Assembly (NCBI RefSeq): GCF_002003265.1
Contig: NZ_CP019687.1
Coordinates: 3,911,501 to 3,975,500 of the forward strand
Source: Paenibacillus larvae subsp. larvae
GTDB lineage: Bacteria > Bacillota > Bacilli > Paenibacillales > NBRC-103111
Direction: 5' to 3'
DNA: 64,000 nt
A model generated the notes under the pieces. The model saw nothing but the letters and a program-made list of their open reading frames with translations. It made no database searches and was not told where the DNA came from. Each line of letters starts with the position of its first letter. Positions within the stretch are counted from its first letter, which is position 1. The translations under genes were made by a program, and so were the position numbers. Shown here piece by piece: positions 56,028-64,000 of this stretch.

Positions 56028-57461
56028 CTATAAAAATTTCCTGTGGTGCTTTTTGCCGTCGAAGGTGAAAAGGATCTTTTTCTCGCCAACGATGGTTTCC
56101 AGATGGACACTTTTTCCCCAAAGGTGGTACATGTAAGGAAGTGTTTTCTCGACATACTTCACATCCAGTTCTACCCCTTCGTAAGAATGAGACACGTACA
56201 ATTCTCCATTTCTCTGATAGTCTCCATCTGCAACATGGATATAGGGGAATCCGCCGTTGACTCTTGAATATACCAGTTGATCCCGCACCTGTTCCCACGA
56301 TTTATCCGTAATTTTCCATTCCGGACCTTTTTTTTCAAATACGTAGAGGTCCAGATCCTCCACCAGTTTCTTGGTCAGGTAATTACGGATAAAAGAGGTA
56401 TCGGAATCAATTTCCCGCACTTCGAATATTTTTTCCTGCCCTTCACCGCCTTTTCGTCCATATTTCTCCCGATCTTCTTTAGAGGGCTTATCCCAACGGG
56501 TTTCAATATCTTCAAAAATACGGAGTCCGAGATAATACGGATTTAAAGTGTGCTTGGAAGGCTGAACAACAGATGAGTTGAGTTTAGAGTACTCGATCGT
56601 TTCTTCTTCAGTCAGGTCCAGTTCCCTTAGTATGCGCTGATGCCAATATGAGGCCCAGCCTTCATTCATGACTTTTGTTTCCATTTGCGGCCAGAAATAC
56701 AGCATTTCATCCCGCATCATCGTCATAATATCCCGTTGCCAGGGTTCCATGTACGGGGCGTTTTCTTCGATAAATAGCAGCAGATCTTTTTCCGGCTGGG
56801 CCGGAAAACGGGGTTCGTCCTCTTCAGCCTGCTTGTTATCAGGTTTTATATCCAAGTCCCACAGGTCTTCATATCCGGTTTGAACCTCTGTCTTCTTTTG
56901 CTTCTCGTCCTGCCAGTTCCTTTTCCAGCGGTTTCGCCGTTCTATCTGTTCATAAGGGGTGATGAGACTAGGGTCCACATGCTCTTGAATAGCCAGTACC
57001 GCATCAAGGAACGTTTCGACTTCGGCTGCTCCATACTCAATTTCATACTGCCGGACCCGCTCTGCTGTAGCCGACATGCTTTCTACCATATTGCGGTTTG
57101 TACGGGAAAAGTGAACATTGTTTTTGAAAAAATCACAGTGCGCTAAAACATGGGCTACGATAAGTTTGTTCTGAATAAGGGAATTTCCCTCAAGGAGAAA
57201 GGCGTAACAGGGGTCTGAATTGATCACGAGTTCATAAATTTTGCTAAGCCCAAGGTCATATTGCATCTTCATTTTATGGAAATTTTTCCCGAAGCTCCAG
57301 TGGCTGAAGCGGGTGGGCATACCATAAGCCCCGAATGTATAAATGATTTCAGCCGGACAGATTTCATAACGCATAGGGTAGAAATCCAGCCCGAATCCGC
57401 TGGCCACTTCGCTGATTTCGGCAATAGCGTATTCCAGCTGCCGCTTTTCGGATTCTTTCAC
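56028..57461 (-). CDS. spoVR: SpoVR family protein
   Basis: 477 residues, soluble. Contains the SpoVR signature stretches [39 protein letters not shown]-like [14 protein letters not shown] and [10 protein letters not shown]. In Bacillus SpoVR is needed for spore cortex formation; the biochemical role is unknown. The start at 57461 overlaps the yhbH stop by 4 nt (ATGA), so the two are translationally coupled. Partner of PrkA and YhbH. Confidence 0.94.
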   Translation of the reverse strand: MKESEKRQLEYAIAEISEVASGFGLDFYPMRYEICPAEIIYTFGAYGMPTRFSHWSFGKNFHKMKMQYDLGLSKIYELVINSDPCYAFLLEGNSLIQNKLIVAHVLAHCDFFKNNVHFSRTNRNMVESMSATAERVRQYEIEYGAAEVETFLDAVLAIQEHVDPSLITPYEQIERRNRWKRNWQDEKQKKTEVQTGYEDLWDLDIKPDNKQAEEDEPRFPAQPEKDLLLFIEENAPYMEPWQRDIMTMMRDEMLYFWPQMETKVMNEGWASYWHQRILRELDLTEEETIEYSKLNSSVVQPSKHTLNPYYLGLRIFEDIETRWDKPSKEDREKYGRKGGEGQEKIFEVREIDSDTSFIRNYLTKKLVEDLDLYVFEKKGPEWKITDKSWEQVRDQLVYSRVNGGFPYIHVADGDYQRNGELYVSHSYEGVELDVKYVEKTLPYMYHLWGKSVHLETIVGEKKILFTFDGKKHHRKFL

Positions 57462-58609
57462 TGTACCGCAGCCCCTTCCGGCTTCGCGAAGAAGGTTTTC
57501 AGCGCTTTGTAGACCTCACCTTTTTCACGGATAATATAATATAAAAACTTGGGGTCTTGGATATGCCGGTAAGTCTGCATTAGTGTACTGCTGCGGTTAT
57601 ACTGGTTCACTTCCCCGTACCCGAACATATTCGAACGCTCCATAAGCCGTTGAATCAGTTTGACGCATCGCTCATTATCGGAGGTCAGATTATCTCCGTC
57701 AGAAAAATGAAACGGGTAGATATTGTATTTGGACGGCGGATAGCTGCGGTCGATCACATCTAAAGCAGCCTGATAGGCTGAGGAGCAGATGGTTCCCCCG
57801 CTTTCGCCCTTAGTGAAAAATTCTTCTTCGGATACTATCCTTGCTTCCGTATGATGAGCAATAAAGACGATATCGACATGCTCATATTTGCTCCGTAAAA
57901 AACGCGTCATCCAGAAGAAAAAACTGCGGGCAATGTATTTCTCGAAGGAACCCATACTTCCGCTTGTGTCCATCATTGCCAGAATAAGAGCATTGGAATG
58001 CGGCTTTTCAATTTCATCCCAAGTTTTAAACCGCAGATCATCCGGTGAAATACCATGAATACCGGGCGTCCCGGAAGAGGCATTGCGCCGGATGTTCTCC
58101 AGAATCGTTCTTTTTTTATCAATATTGGACATAATGCCTTTCTTTCGAATGTCATTAAAAATAATGTCCTGCGTACTGATATCAAGCCGTTCCTTGGGAT
58201 TTAGATAGGGCAGTTCCAATTCTTCGAACAGCAACGATTGAAGCTCTTCCATATCTACTTCCGCCTCGTAATAATCCTCGCCTGCCTGGTCTCCGGCCCC
58301 TGCCCCTTTTCCTTGCTGGGTGTAAGGATCAATACCGAGCACATCCCCGACTTGGCTGTCTCCATCTCCTTGCCCCACATGTTTACTTTTATTGTAATTA
58401 AAGCGGAATCTATACTCATCTAGACTGCGGATCGGGATTTTAATAATCTGCTTGCCGTTCGAAAGGATAATATTCTCTTCAGTAACGAGATCGGGCAGAT
58501 TTTGTTTGATTGCATCTTTTATTTTTTGTTGATGCCGGGTCTGATCCTGATAGCCCTTCCGGTGTAAAGACCAATTTTCCCGTGAGACGATAAACAAAGG
58601 TTCCGCCAA
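57458..58609 (-). CDS. yhbH: YhbH/YeaH family sporulation/stress protein
   Basis: 383 residues. Basic N-terminal domain with [14 protein letters not shown], then a vWA-like domain with a MIDAS-type DTSGSMG (residues about 218-224). Works with PrkA (kinase) and SpoVR in Bacillus sporulation and, in enterics, as YeaG-YeaH-YcgB. First gene of the yhbH-spoVR pair. Glu/Gly-rich linker in 95-115. The longer-than-usual distance to prkA is discussed under findings. Confidence 0.93.
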   Translation of the reverse strand: MAEPLFIVSRENWSLHRKGYQDQTRHQQKIKDAIKQNLPDLVTEENIILSNGKQIIKIPIRSLDEYRFRFNYNKSKHVGQGDGDSQVGDVLGIDPYTQQGKGAGAGDQAGEDYYEAEVDMEELQSLLFEELELPYLNPKERLDISTQDIIFNDIRKKGIMSNIDKKRTILENIRRNASSGTPGIHGISPDDLRFKTWDEIEKPHSNALILAMMDTSGSMGSFEKYIARSFFFWMTRFLRSKYEHVDIVFIAHHTEARIVSEEEFFTKGESGGTICSSAYQAALDVIDRSYPPSKYNIYPFHFSDGDNLTSDNERCVKLIQRLMERSNMFGYGEVNQYNRSSTLMQTYRHIQDPKFLYYIIREKGEVYKALKTFFAKPEGAAVQ

Positions 58610-59210
58610 TAGAGGTCACCCCCTCAAAGTGTAGCAAACCGCAAAAAACTGGATTTTTGGTTGTTTTATGAAAAGAATCTATTACTAAATATATTCAACC
58701 GGGGAATGGTTATGTGAGAAGGATGCTGGTCTAATTTCCGGGACTATGTGATGTAAATCCGGCTGCAGTCAACTAACCACCGGACTCTAAAGAAGAACTT
58801 ACATCCAACTTTTTCCTGCATTTTATCGTTCCTGAAAAGTGGGATTGTGTATGGAAGCCTCTGGAATAGGCTAAAGGACACGGAGTAAGTGAAGACGAAA
58901 TACATATCATGCATAAACAGGCGCACCGGCTTATCATGGAGGCCTGTGTTCCTCCGATTCATTTTGAAGGAAGCAGGAAACTACTCCGAAAATCGGAAAA
59001 GATGACTGTAATCGGACATTGTGGCCGAGGTGGTTCATGAAATTCGTATGAGATGGAAAGGTAATTGTCCCCAGTTTATTTTGAAAAGAATCATTCTTTC
59101 ATTCTCTTACCTTTGTATCCACTTTTTCTTGACGAGCCCAAGATCATCTGTCTATTTAAAGGGGAGCATATTACATTAAGCCTGCGGGCCAATTATCAAT
59201 TTTATGATCC
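58610..59210. other. gap with a degraded coding piece
   Basis: No intact gene. On the plus strand, 58880-59040 encodes a protein-like stretch in one frame (GHGVSEDEIHIMHKQAHRL, VPPIHFEG, MTVIGHCGRGGS) ending in a stop. It is not recognised and lacks a start and a ribosome site. The region from about 59100 onward becomes clearly AT-rich, marking the bacteriocin cluster. Confidence 0.35.
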
Positions 59211-59869
59211 TTAACCTGATGGGAGGGGCGTGATCATCGTTGTCCCATCTTTTTCTCTGACTAAGTGTAAAAATTGATCGGCATATTCTAATATAGTTGT
59301 GCTATGAGTAGCAATCAAACATAGCCTGTTTTCGATTTTTACCCATTTTTTAAGATAGGCCAAAATAGAAGCTAAGGAGTCCACATCTATATTCTCCAGC
59401 CCCTCATCAAATATGATAATGTCCCTGCTTGCCATCATATAGATAATAAATACAACCTTTTGCCGGGTTCCTTTAGACAGGTTCTTAATGTATTCCTTCA
59501 ATACTTTTTCTTTTTGAATGTTGGCAACTTGAACAAGCAAATCAAATTTTTCTTGATCAAACTCCTCCCCGTAAAGCAATAAAAATATTGGGTCACTTCC
59601 AAAGTGGTTAAATATTCAAGCCCTGTGAAGTCATCCGGCTGGAAAAAAACGAAAGGATTATAACCGGGAACTAGCGATTTATTGTGATAATTTATCTGTA
59701 ATGTGGACGTAATGTTTCCAGCCAGTAAATTGACAAAGGTAGATTTCCCAATTCCATTTTCACCTATAATACCTACGATATTCCCTTTCGTAACAGAAAC
59801 CTCTTGCTTGACAAAAATAGGCTGCTTCCCGAAAGCAAAATGGTCTAGATAGATATTTAAACTGTTCAT
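59211..59869 (-). pseudogene. bacteriocin ABC transporter ATPase, frameshifted
   Basis: An ABC ATPase of the bacteriocin immunity/transport type. The first part (from ATG 59869) has Walker A GENGIGKST; the second part, in another frame, has the signature LSKGTRQK, Walker B DIIIFDEG and the switch His (ATHSTT). The break is at five A (59581-59585). One more A on the + strand would join LEVTQYF to the LLYGEEFDQEK continuation for a 219-residue protein. ATG 59869 overlaps the immunity-gene stop (ATGA). Either a real loss or a homopolymer error. Confidence 0.82.
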
Positions 59870-60042
59870 TCGTCAATCCCCATTAACATTAAGAATAAAG
59901 CGGCAATAGAGGTTATTAGTGATGTGAAGGACAAAAATAAAATTAAATAATTCATAGGTTTTCCTTTTTTAAAATTAATAACTTCCTTTAGCAACAAATG
60001 CACAGAAAAGAGTACGAGAAAAATTAAGCCATATAGAATCAT
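59866..60042 (-). CDS. 58-residue two-helix protein, candidate bacteriocin immunity protein
   Basis: Too short for most gene calls. ATG 60042 with GGGGAG upstream. Two hydrophobic helices (about 2-20 and 31-54) joined by a basic loop (NFKKGKPMN). Stops of the 462-residue gene and start of the ATPase overlap it by 4 nt each (ATGA), so all three are translationally coupled. Small cationic two-helix proteins between the B-type membrane protein and the ABC ATPase are the usual immunity proteins of circular bacteriocin clusters. Immunity is inferred from position and shape. Confidence 0.75.
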   Translation of the reverse strand: MILYGLIFLVLFSVHLLLKEVINFKKGKPMNYLILFLSFTSLITSIAALFLMLMGIDE

Positions 60043-61427
60043 TTGTAAACTCCCCTTTTTATTGATTTTCGAACGACTCCCATATGAGTAAGAGTTTTTA
60101 CAATGGATATTGTCCCACTAATAACAACAAGAGTACCTATTAGATAAATATTAATATCAAAAAGATGTGATGTAATCAGAACTGCCGTTCTCGGATCAAA
60201 GTGCATAAGGATAAATAAATGAATTAAAAGAAATAATATAGATATAAAGAAAGTCTCTGTAAAACTCACATACTTTTTAAAATCTTCCGGATACTGTGCA
60301 ACCTCAGCTTTGTTCTTATCGACAAAAATATTAGCAGATACAAAAAGCGGTAGCATAAACAGATGAAGGAAAAACATCAACCCAATCTTTGCAAGGTCTC
60401 CATTCATTTTTAGGACCAAGTTCAAATAGCACAGGCCCCAAAAAATGTTAAACACATTGAAAACAAGTAAAACCGTAATTTTTCTAAAATAACTGAAAAC
60501 AAAATTAGTTGCATACAATTCGATTTTGGTTGCCGAAAAATAGAAGTAATCATCTAAAAGAAGGATAGAGGTTTTGGTATAAATAAAGTAAATGCCAACA
60601 TATAAAGCCAAAGATAATGAAACCAGCATATCTTTATCGATAGAAAATTGGGCAAAAAATGATGGAAACATGTCTAGAACCCAGAACAGAGAAACATATA
60701 AAAGGATGTAAGGTGGAAAAGCAAAACGAATCAAGGATATCTTAGTTTCAACTAATCTTCTGGTGAGGCATTGAATATCCATAAATATAAGAAACCATCT
60801 TCCTTTCGTCCCCTTCATGTTCCTATTCCTTGCTCCGATTAGATATACACAGAAATAAAGCGCAAAACAAACAACAAAGAAACCTGCAAAAATAGTAAAA
60901 ACAGCTAGGTATGTACTATGAAAATAGAAAATGGGGAATGCATACAGCATCGAGTATAGGACCAATAGGAAAGTTTGTCCGGAGGTACTTTTAAAAGCCT
61001 GAGAAATAAAAAGCAACAGGAGAATAGCTAAAACCTTAATTTCTAATAATATGACTAAGTTGATTAGAATCAGAATGATTCCATTTAACTCAAATAACGC
61101 ATCTTTAATAAACACTTTATGCATCCATGTTCTAATAGGCAGGATTTTGAATTCCTTCACTTTATAAAGGTAGGAGATGAATAAAAGGAGAAGAAGAACA
61201 TATTTCAAGAATAGTGGATACCAAAAAATGGTTAAAGGGAACGCGCACTTAAAAAAAGTTTCTGACAAAGTGAAGCATGTGCTTAACATTCTGCAAATGT
61301 TAGTAGGTAAATAAGTAAATTCGTCACTGAAAAATCTCATTTTTTTTGAAAAATGAAGTCGATAATGCTTTTTTATAAAAAGAACTAGGTATTGCAATAT
61401 ATAAAAAAGCTTTTTGGGAACATTCAT
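60039..61427 (-). CDS. large polytopic membrane protein, circular bacteriocin B-type
   Basis: 462 residues with about ten to twelve hydrophobic helices and little else. Long basic loop segments (e.g. ARNRNMKGTKGRW) lie on the cytoplasmic side. In circular bacteriocin clusters the gene after the precursor encodes such a protein (AS-48 B and relatives), thought to act in maturation (leader removal and ring closure) or secretion. Homology is inferred from position, size and topology. The start at 61427 follows GGAGGTCTT. Ends in an overlap with the immunity gene. Confidence 0.75.
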   Translation of the reverse strand: MNVPKKLFYILQYLVLFIKKHYRLHFSKKMRFFSDEFTYLPTNICRMLSTCFTLSETFFKCAFPLTIFWYPLFLKYVLLLLLFISYLYKVKEFKILPIRTWMHKVFIKDALFELNGIILILINLVILLEIKVLAILLLLFISQAFKSTSGQTFLLVLYSMLYAFPIFYFHSTYLAVFTIFAGFFVVCFALYFCVYLIGARNRNMKGTKGRWFLIFMDIQCLTRRLVETKISLIRFAFPPYILLYVSLFWVLDMFPSFFAQFSIDKDMLVSLSLALYVGIYFIYTKTSILLLDDYFYFSATKIELYATNFVFSYFRKITVLLVFNVFNIFWGLCYLNLVLKMNGDLAKIGLMFFLHLFMLPLFVSANIFVDKNKAEVAQYPEDFKKYVSFTETFFISILFLLIHLFILMHFDPRTAVLITSHLFDINIYLIGTLVVISGTISIVKTLTHMGVVRKSIKRGVYK

Positions 61428-61484
61428 AAGACCTCCAAAACCTCTTAATCCATATTTGCATTAAAATTTGGTAATATATGGGGT

Positions 61485-61525
61485 AAAACAAGGGATTATC
61501 ATTGAGTTTGACAATCCCTTGTTTT
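61485..61525 (-). terminator. hairpin between precursor and B-type gene (attenuator)
   Basis: Thirteen-bp perfect stem AAAACAAGGGATT / AATCCCTTGTTTT with a 15-nt loop, nine nt after the precursor stop on the minus strand, T-rich end TTTT. It probably stops most transcripts after the precursor, giving a high precursor-to-machinery ratio. Confidence 0.8.
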
Positions 61526-61533
61526 ATGGTTAA

Positions 61534-61728
61534 TTACCAGTCAATGATTGTCTTTTTGCCTGCCCATTTTATCATGTGCCTTAATCCATTAGATAAAAAC
61601 CATGCAAGACCACCTGCAATTCCAGCATAAAGAGATAAGGCCGACACGATAGATACACCGTTAAAAACCGCGTTAACTACTTGAGCAGCATTTCCTGCAG
61701 AAATACCAGTTGCAATTAATTCAAACAA
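61534..61728 (-). CDS. circular bacteriocin precursor (garvicin ML-like)
   Basis: 64 residues, TTG start with GGGGGTGAG 5 nt upstream. Leader of three residues (MFE) and a predicted 61-residue mature peptide starting LIATGISAGNAAQVVNAV and ending KKTIIDW. Head-to-tail joining would be between L4 and W64. The mature part is hydrophobic and helical with a few basic residues near the C-terminal third (RHMIKWAGKK), net positive, no cysteines. The leader and first 30 mature residues closely follow garvicin ML (leader MFD, mature LVATGMAAG..., ALSLF), recalled from memory. Membrane-permeabilising activity is expected. Confidence 0.88.
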   Translation of the reverse strand: MFELIATGISAGNAAQVVNAVFNGVSIVSALSLYAGIAGGLAWFLSNGLRHMIKWAGKKTIIDW

Positions 61729-61858
61729 GTTCTCACCCCCCTCGTAGGTTAATCTGATTTATAGACAAGGCATAAAGCCTCGGCTACCATACAAATAAAG
61801 GCCATCTTTTTCAGGAAGATTCAATTACCTCCTAGGTTTTTCATTGGAGGTTGTTTTC

Positions 61859-62067
61859 ATGTAATTTGTCGGTATTGACCTAGCTGATCAATATCATGAT
61901 GTCTGCATTTGCGAGGATACCGGAGCTATGATCTAGGGGCTTATCGTTCCCCAAACTCCCGAAGATTGAACGACTTACTCAATGTCTTTCGTAATCTTGA
62001 TCAGAGCAAGATTCTCATTGCAACTGAAACGCCGCTTAACACACAATCTCCTTCTCGGCACTTCTAG
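61859..62067 (+). pseudogene. IS110-family transposase remnant
   Basis: The ATG is followed at once by a TAA stop. Then FVGIDLADQYHDVCICEDTG, the N-terminal DEDD-type motif of IS110 transposases, stops at 61933. A second frame (NDLLNVFRNLDQSKILIATETP) carries on to 62067. Ribosome site GGAGG precedes. The element is dead and lies between the bacteriocin precursor gene and the two upstream membrane genes. Confidence 0.72.
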
Positions 62068-62147
62068 TTTCCTATTATCTTTTTTCGAATTTGCAGTTTG
62101 CTTTAAGTTCCGCTTTTTCAAAAGATTATATTGATTAAGGGCGTCTT

Positions 62148-62643
62148 TCAAATAAGTAAGATCAATAGACATCCCGTGATTAGTTGAAAAATATTTTCTT
62201 TTTTAGTTCGTCCTGAGATAGTGTTTTGTTTATTAGCAAAAAGATAAATAACGTACAGGATAATTCCACACGAACTTGTAAATATAAAAGTCCATGATGT
62301 TGCTGAAAATAAAGTAACAATTGCTACTGTTGAGAAAATGAGTTTTGATCCAACAGAGACAAAGTATATTTCATTTATCAGTTTTCTATCTCCCTTTTTA
62401 AATACAATTTTAAACATTAGTATCAACAACAGCCTCGCTAAAATTAAAAATACAGAAAGGAGGAACACTGTAAATATTGAACTTACCATAGCTACAACAG
62501 TCATCTGATTATGAGTCAAACTGATACCTTTAGTAATTGCCTCATTGAAAATTTCTGATTTTCTTGCTGTAGAGTTTATAACTATGGTAGTTAAAATGTT
62601 CAAAAAAAAGGATCAAGAAGAATGCTGTCTTATATTTTTTCAT
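62148..62643 (-). pseudogene. circular bacteriocin small membrane protein (D-type), N-terminus frameshifted
   Basis: The long frame starts with TTG 62603 (NILTTIVINSTARK) but lacks a signal start. Just upstream, ATG 62643 begins KKYKTAFFLILF and reaches a run of eight A on the + strand (62602-62609). One fewer would join it to the long frame and give a 164-residue protein with five or so helices. Size, topology and position beside the DUF95 gene match the fourth cistron of circular bacteriocin clusters. Either a real frameshift or a homopolymer error. Read without correction, translation may start at TTG 62603 for 151 residues. Confidence 0.65.
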
Positions 62644-62662
62644 TTTTATTAACTAACCCCTC

Positions 62663-63181
62663 TCAAAAATAGCAAATTTTCAAAGCTTCAATTAAAGCAG
62701 CAAAAATCAGTAACACATTAGAAACAAGATAGGTTTTTAAAATCTTTTTTTTGTTCTTTAGAATGGATTCATTTCTAAATACAATTTTTAACATTTTTGT
62801 TGAAATAACAAATGCTATTGAGAGTAATAACATGGTGGAAAGTGTTTCCGGGAGGAAATGTGGATATGTAGTTATTGCAGCAATAAATCCTTCTTTCTTT
62901 AAAATAAAAACAAAGCTTTCTCCAAAAACAAAATATGTGGTTATTACAGGAATTGCAGATACAACATAGAAGAAGATAGAGCAAAATATAATAATCAAAC
63001 CAATGGAAAAATTGTGAAAGAAAATTTGTAAAAATGTCTCAATGAAATTTAACCCATCAAAACTTTTAATTTTGATTTGACTTATATCTTCGAAAAAATA
63101 TCCGTAAATAAAACCTACTAAAATACTTAGACCAATTAAGAAGATGGCTACTTTATGTTCAACAGAAATATAAGCTTTCAT
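62663..63181 (-). CDS. DUF95/SpoIIM-like membrane protein (circular bacteriocin C-type)
   Basis: 172 residues, about four or five helices. A mid-protein loop with TTYPHFLPETLS gives the P-E-T-type motif seen in DUF95/SpoIIM proteins; such a protein is a constant part of circular bacteriocin clusters (AS-48 C and relatives). It probably works with the B-type protein in secretion or immunity. ATG 63181 follows GGTGAG; the GTG at 63187 is an alternative. First gene of the operon behind the promoter at 63321-63350. Confidence 0.8.
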   Translation of the reverse strand: MKAYISVEHKVAIFLIGLSILVGFIYGYFFEDISQIKIKSFDGLNFIETFLQIFFHNFSIGLIIIFCSIFFYVVSAIPVITTYFVFGESFVFILKKEGFIAAITTYPHFLPETLSTMLLLSIAFVISTKMLKIVFRNESILKNKKKILKTYLVSNVLLIFAALIEALKICYF

Positions 63182-63299
63182 ATTCACCTCACCAAAAATC
63201 TTTTTTTCATGGTTGCTTCTATGTAAGTAGGATGAAATCTTTAATCACACATACCAAATCGTTGAACTTATTCGGAGTCAGAGACAAAAATTTAGAATA

Positions 63300-63350
63300 T
63301 TCATATGACACATATATGAACTTATACCATATATATACATTTATAGTCAA
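63300..63350 (-). promoter_or_regulatory. bacteriocin operon promoter with inverted-repeat operator
   Basis: On the minus strand TTGACT (63350-63345), 18 bp, TATAAG (63326-63321). The inverted repeat TTCATAT-GACACAT-ATATGAA (63300-63320) covers the expected start site, where a repressor would block. It shares ATGACACATAT with the repeat at 47419. Confidence 0.6.
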
Positions 63351-63464
63351 CATTTTACATGAAAATAACTTTTCCTAAGCTTCCCTGTTGGATAGTATCT
63401 GCTTGTGATGTGATATTTGAGCAAATTCCAACAGGTTAGCTTAACCATTTTAAGATGTGTAAAC

Positions 63465-63704
63465 ATGTCGACTAATGTAAGTAGAGATTTGGATACTTTT
63501 CTAATGAGAGGGAAAAACGGAATTTCGGAACAAAGTAAACAGATCATTCAGGACTTTATTCATGCTCTTACCACCCACGAAGATTTGAATCCTAAAACAC
63601 TAAAAGAGTACGCAAGCGATCTAAAACATTTTATCGGTTGGTTTGGACAGCCAATCACCAAGAAGAAAAAATCGTATTTCTCCAACATTATCATACAACG
63701 ATGA
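63465..63704 (+). pseudogene. tyrosine recombinase N-terminal fragment
   Basis: MSTNVSRDLDTFLMRG... then DFIHALTTHEDLNPKTLKEYASDLKHFIGWF, a SAM-like core-binding domain as in XerC/D or Tn554-type integrases. No catalytic domain follows: the frame ends in KKKKSYFSNIIIQR. Its place beside the bacteriocin cluster suggests that the cluster came with a mobile element that has since lost its integrase. Confidence 0.65.
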
Positions 63705-64000
63705 TTTACGTCAAGGCGACTCGTTCAGATCTGCAAGCTGAAGTCGAAAAAATAGCTTGGCGATGAGAGAACAGAAAATAAAAAGCCGACATATGCGAGG
63801 CAACTTCAGTAGAATGTTTTCGCTCCTTTTTAATTCTCCTAGTAATGATAATATTCCCTCGTAGGGACAAATTACCTTAGAAGCTGTAACGGTGTCTTTG
63901 CTGAATATTCTTGGAGGGGATACAACAAATAAAAGATGTTACGAAAACTTTTGATCACATTTTTGCAGTTACGAATTTTCAAAATACTCATTAGATTACT
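63705..64000. other. window-end gap
   Basis: No intact gene. 63701-63766 encodes a 21-residue protein-like tail (MIYVKATRSDLQAEVEKIAWR), possibly the end of a lost transposase or recombinase. Nothing else recognised; the rest is AT-rich. Confidence 0.3.

Noticed and set aside
58744-58962. 72-codon minus-strand ORF
   Set aside because: No ribosome site, composition not protein-like; lies in a degraded gap.
61975-62172. 65-codon minus-strand ORF in the bacteriocin cluster
   Set aside because: Starts in the end of the D-type gene in another frame, runs antisense to the IS110 relic, and has no good ribosome site.
1-64000. tRNA, rRNA and CRISPR arrays
   Set aside because: None seen by eye: no cloverleaf, rRNA motif or spaced repeat array. 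A covariance-model scan was not possible.

Overview
The window is a chromosomal stretch of an endospore-forming Firmicute, most likely a Paenibacillus and plausibly P. larvae. The genus call rests on the sporulation and stress genes (ytxC, prkA, yhbH, spoVR, a gamma-type SASP), the T-box and S-box leaders, liaFSR, an SLH-anchored subtilase, the futalosine gene mqnC, and the number of decayed genes. The species is inference. No rRNA, tRNA or CRISPR array was seen.

Bases 1-45,400 are mostly core chromosome. In order they hold a class B penicillin-binding protein; a corA broken by an in-frame stop; an S-box-controlled metA-metI-metC operon in which metI is frameshifted; mqnC; a PAP2 phosphatase; ytxC and a T-box-controlled thrS; a 3D-domain wall enzyme; a frameshifted gamma-SASP gene; liaFSR; htrA; an OmpR-type two-component pair; ispH; a deoxyribonucleoside block (deoR, nupC, pdp, deoC); a glutamine synthetase behind two GlnR/TnrA-type boxes; a nonsense-mutated mgtC/sapB; a truncated thpR; serC; trmL; an abrB-like gene; a molybdate locus (regulator, modA, modB, no modC); a thioredoxin-reductase-like flavoprotein; prkA; mprF; and a P1B-4 metal ATPase behind a Fur-like box.

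Bases 45,400-49,400 are an AT-richer accessory scar. It has pieces of a CwlT-type wall hydrolase, an IS3 transposase, an IS200/IS605 tnpB and an AI-2E/YtvI-like membrane protein. Among these are small intact genes: a minus-strand 55-residue ORF with its own terminator, a holin-like type I toxin, and a 168-residue secreted basic protein. Ordinary genes return from 49,479 to 58,609: subtilase, His-rich protein, a LytTR-PAS-histidine kinase fusion, small membrane proteins, spoVR-yhbH.

The most notable region is 59,211-63,350 on the minus strand. It is an AT-rich circular (head-to-tail) bacteriocin cluster. Its 64-residue precursor resembles garvicin ML, with a three-residue leader and a predicted 61-residue mature ring. 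Around it are a DUF95/SpoIIM-like protein, a second small membrane protein, a large polytopic membrane protein, a 58-residue two-helix candidate immunity protein and an ABC ATPase. Two accessory genes appear frameshifted in homopolymers, and an IS110 relic lies inside the cluster. The cluster may therefore be decaying, phase-variable, or affected by sequence errors. A broken tyrosine recombinase sits next to it at the window edge.

Single-base lesions recur across the window: metI, SASP, two bacteriocin genes, and Trp-to-stop changes in both corA and mgtC. This fits genome reduction in a host-restricted organism, but raw-read confirmation is needed before biological conclusions are drawn.
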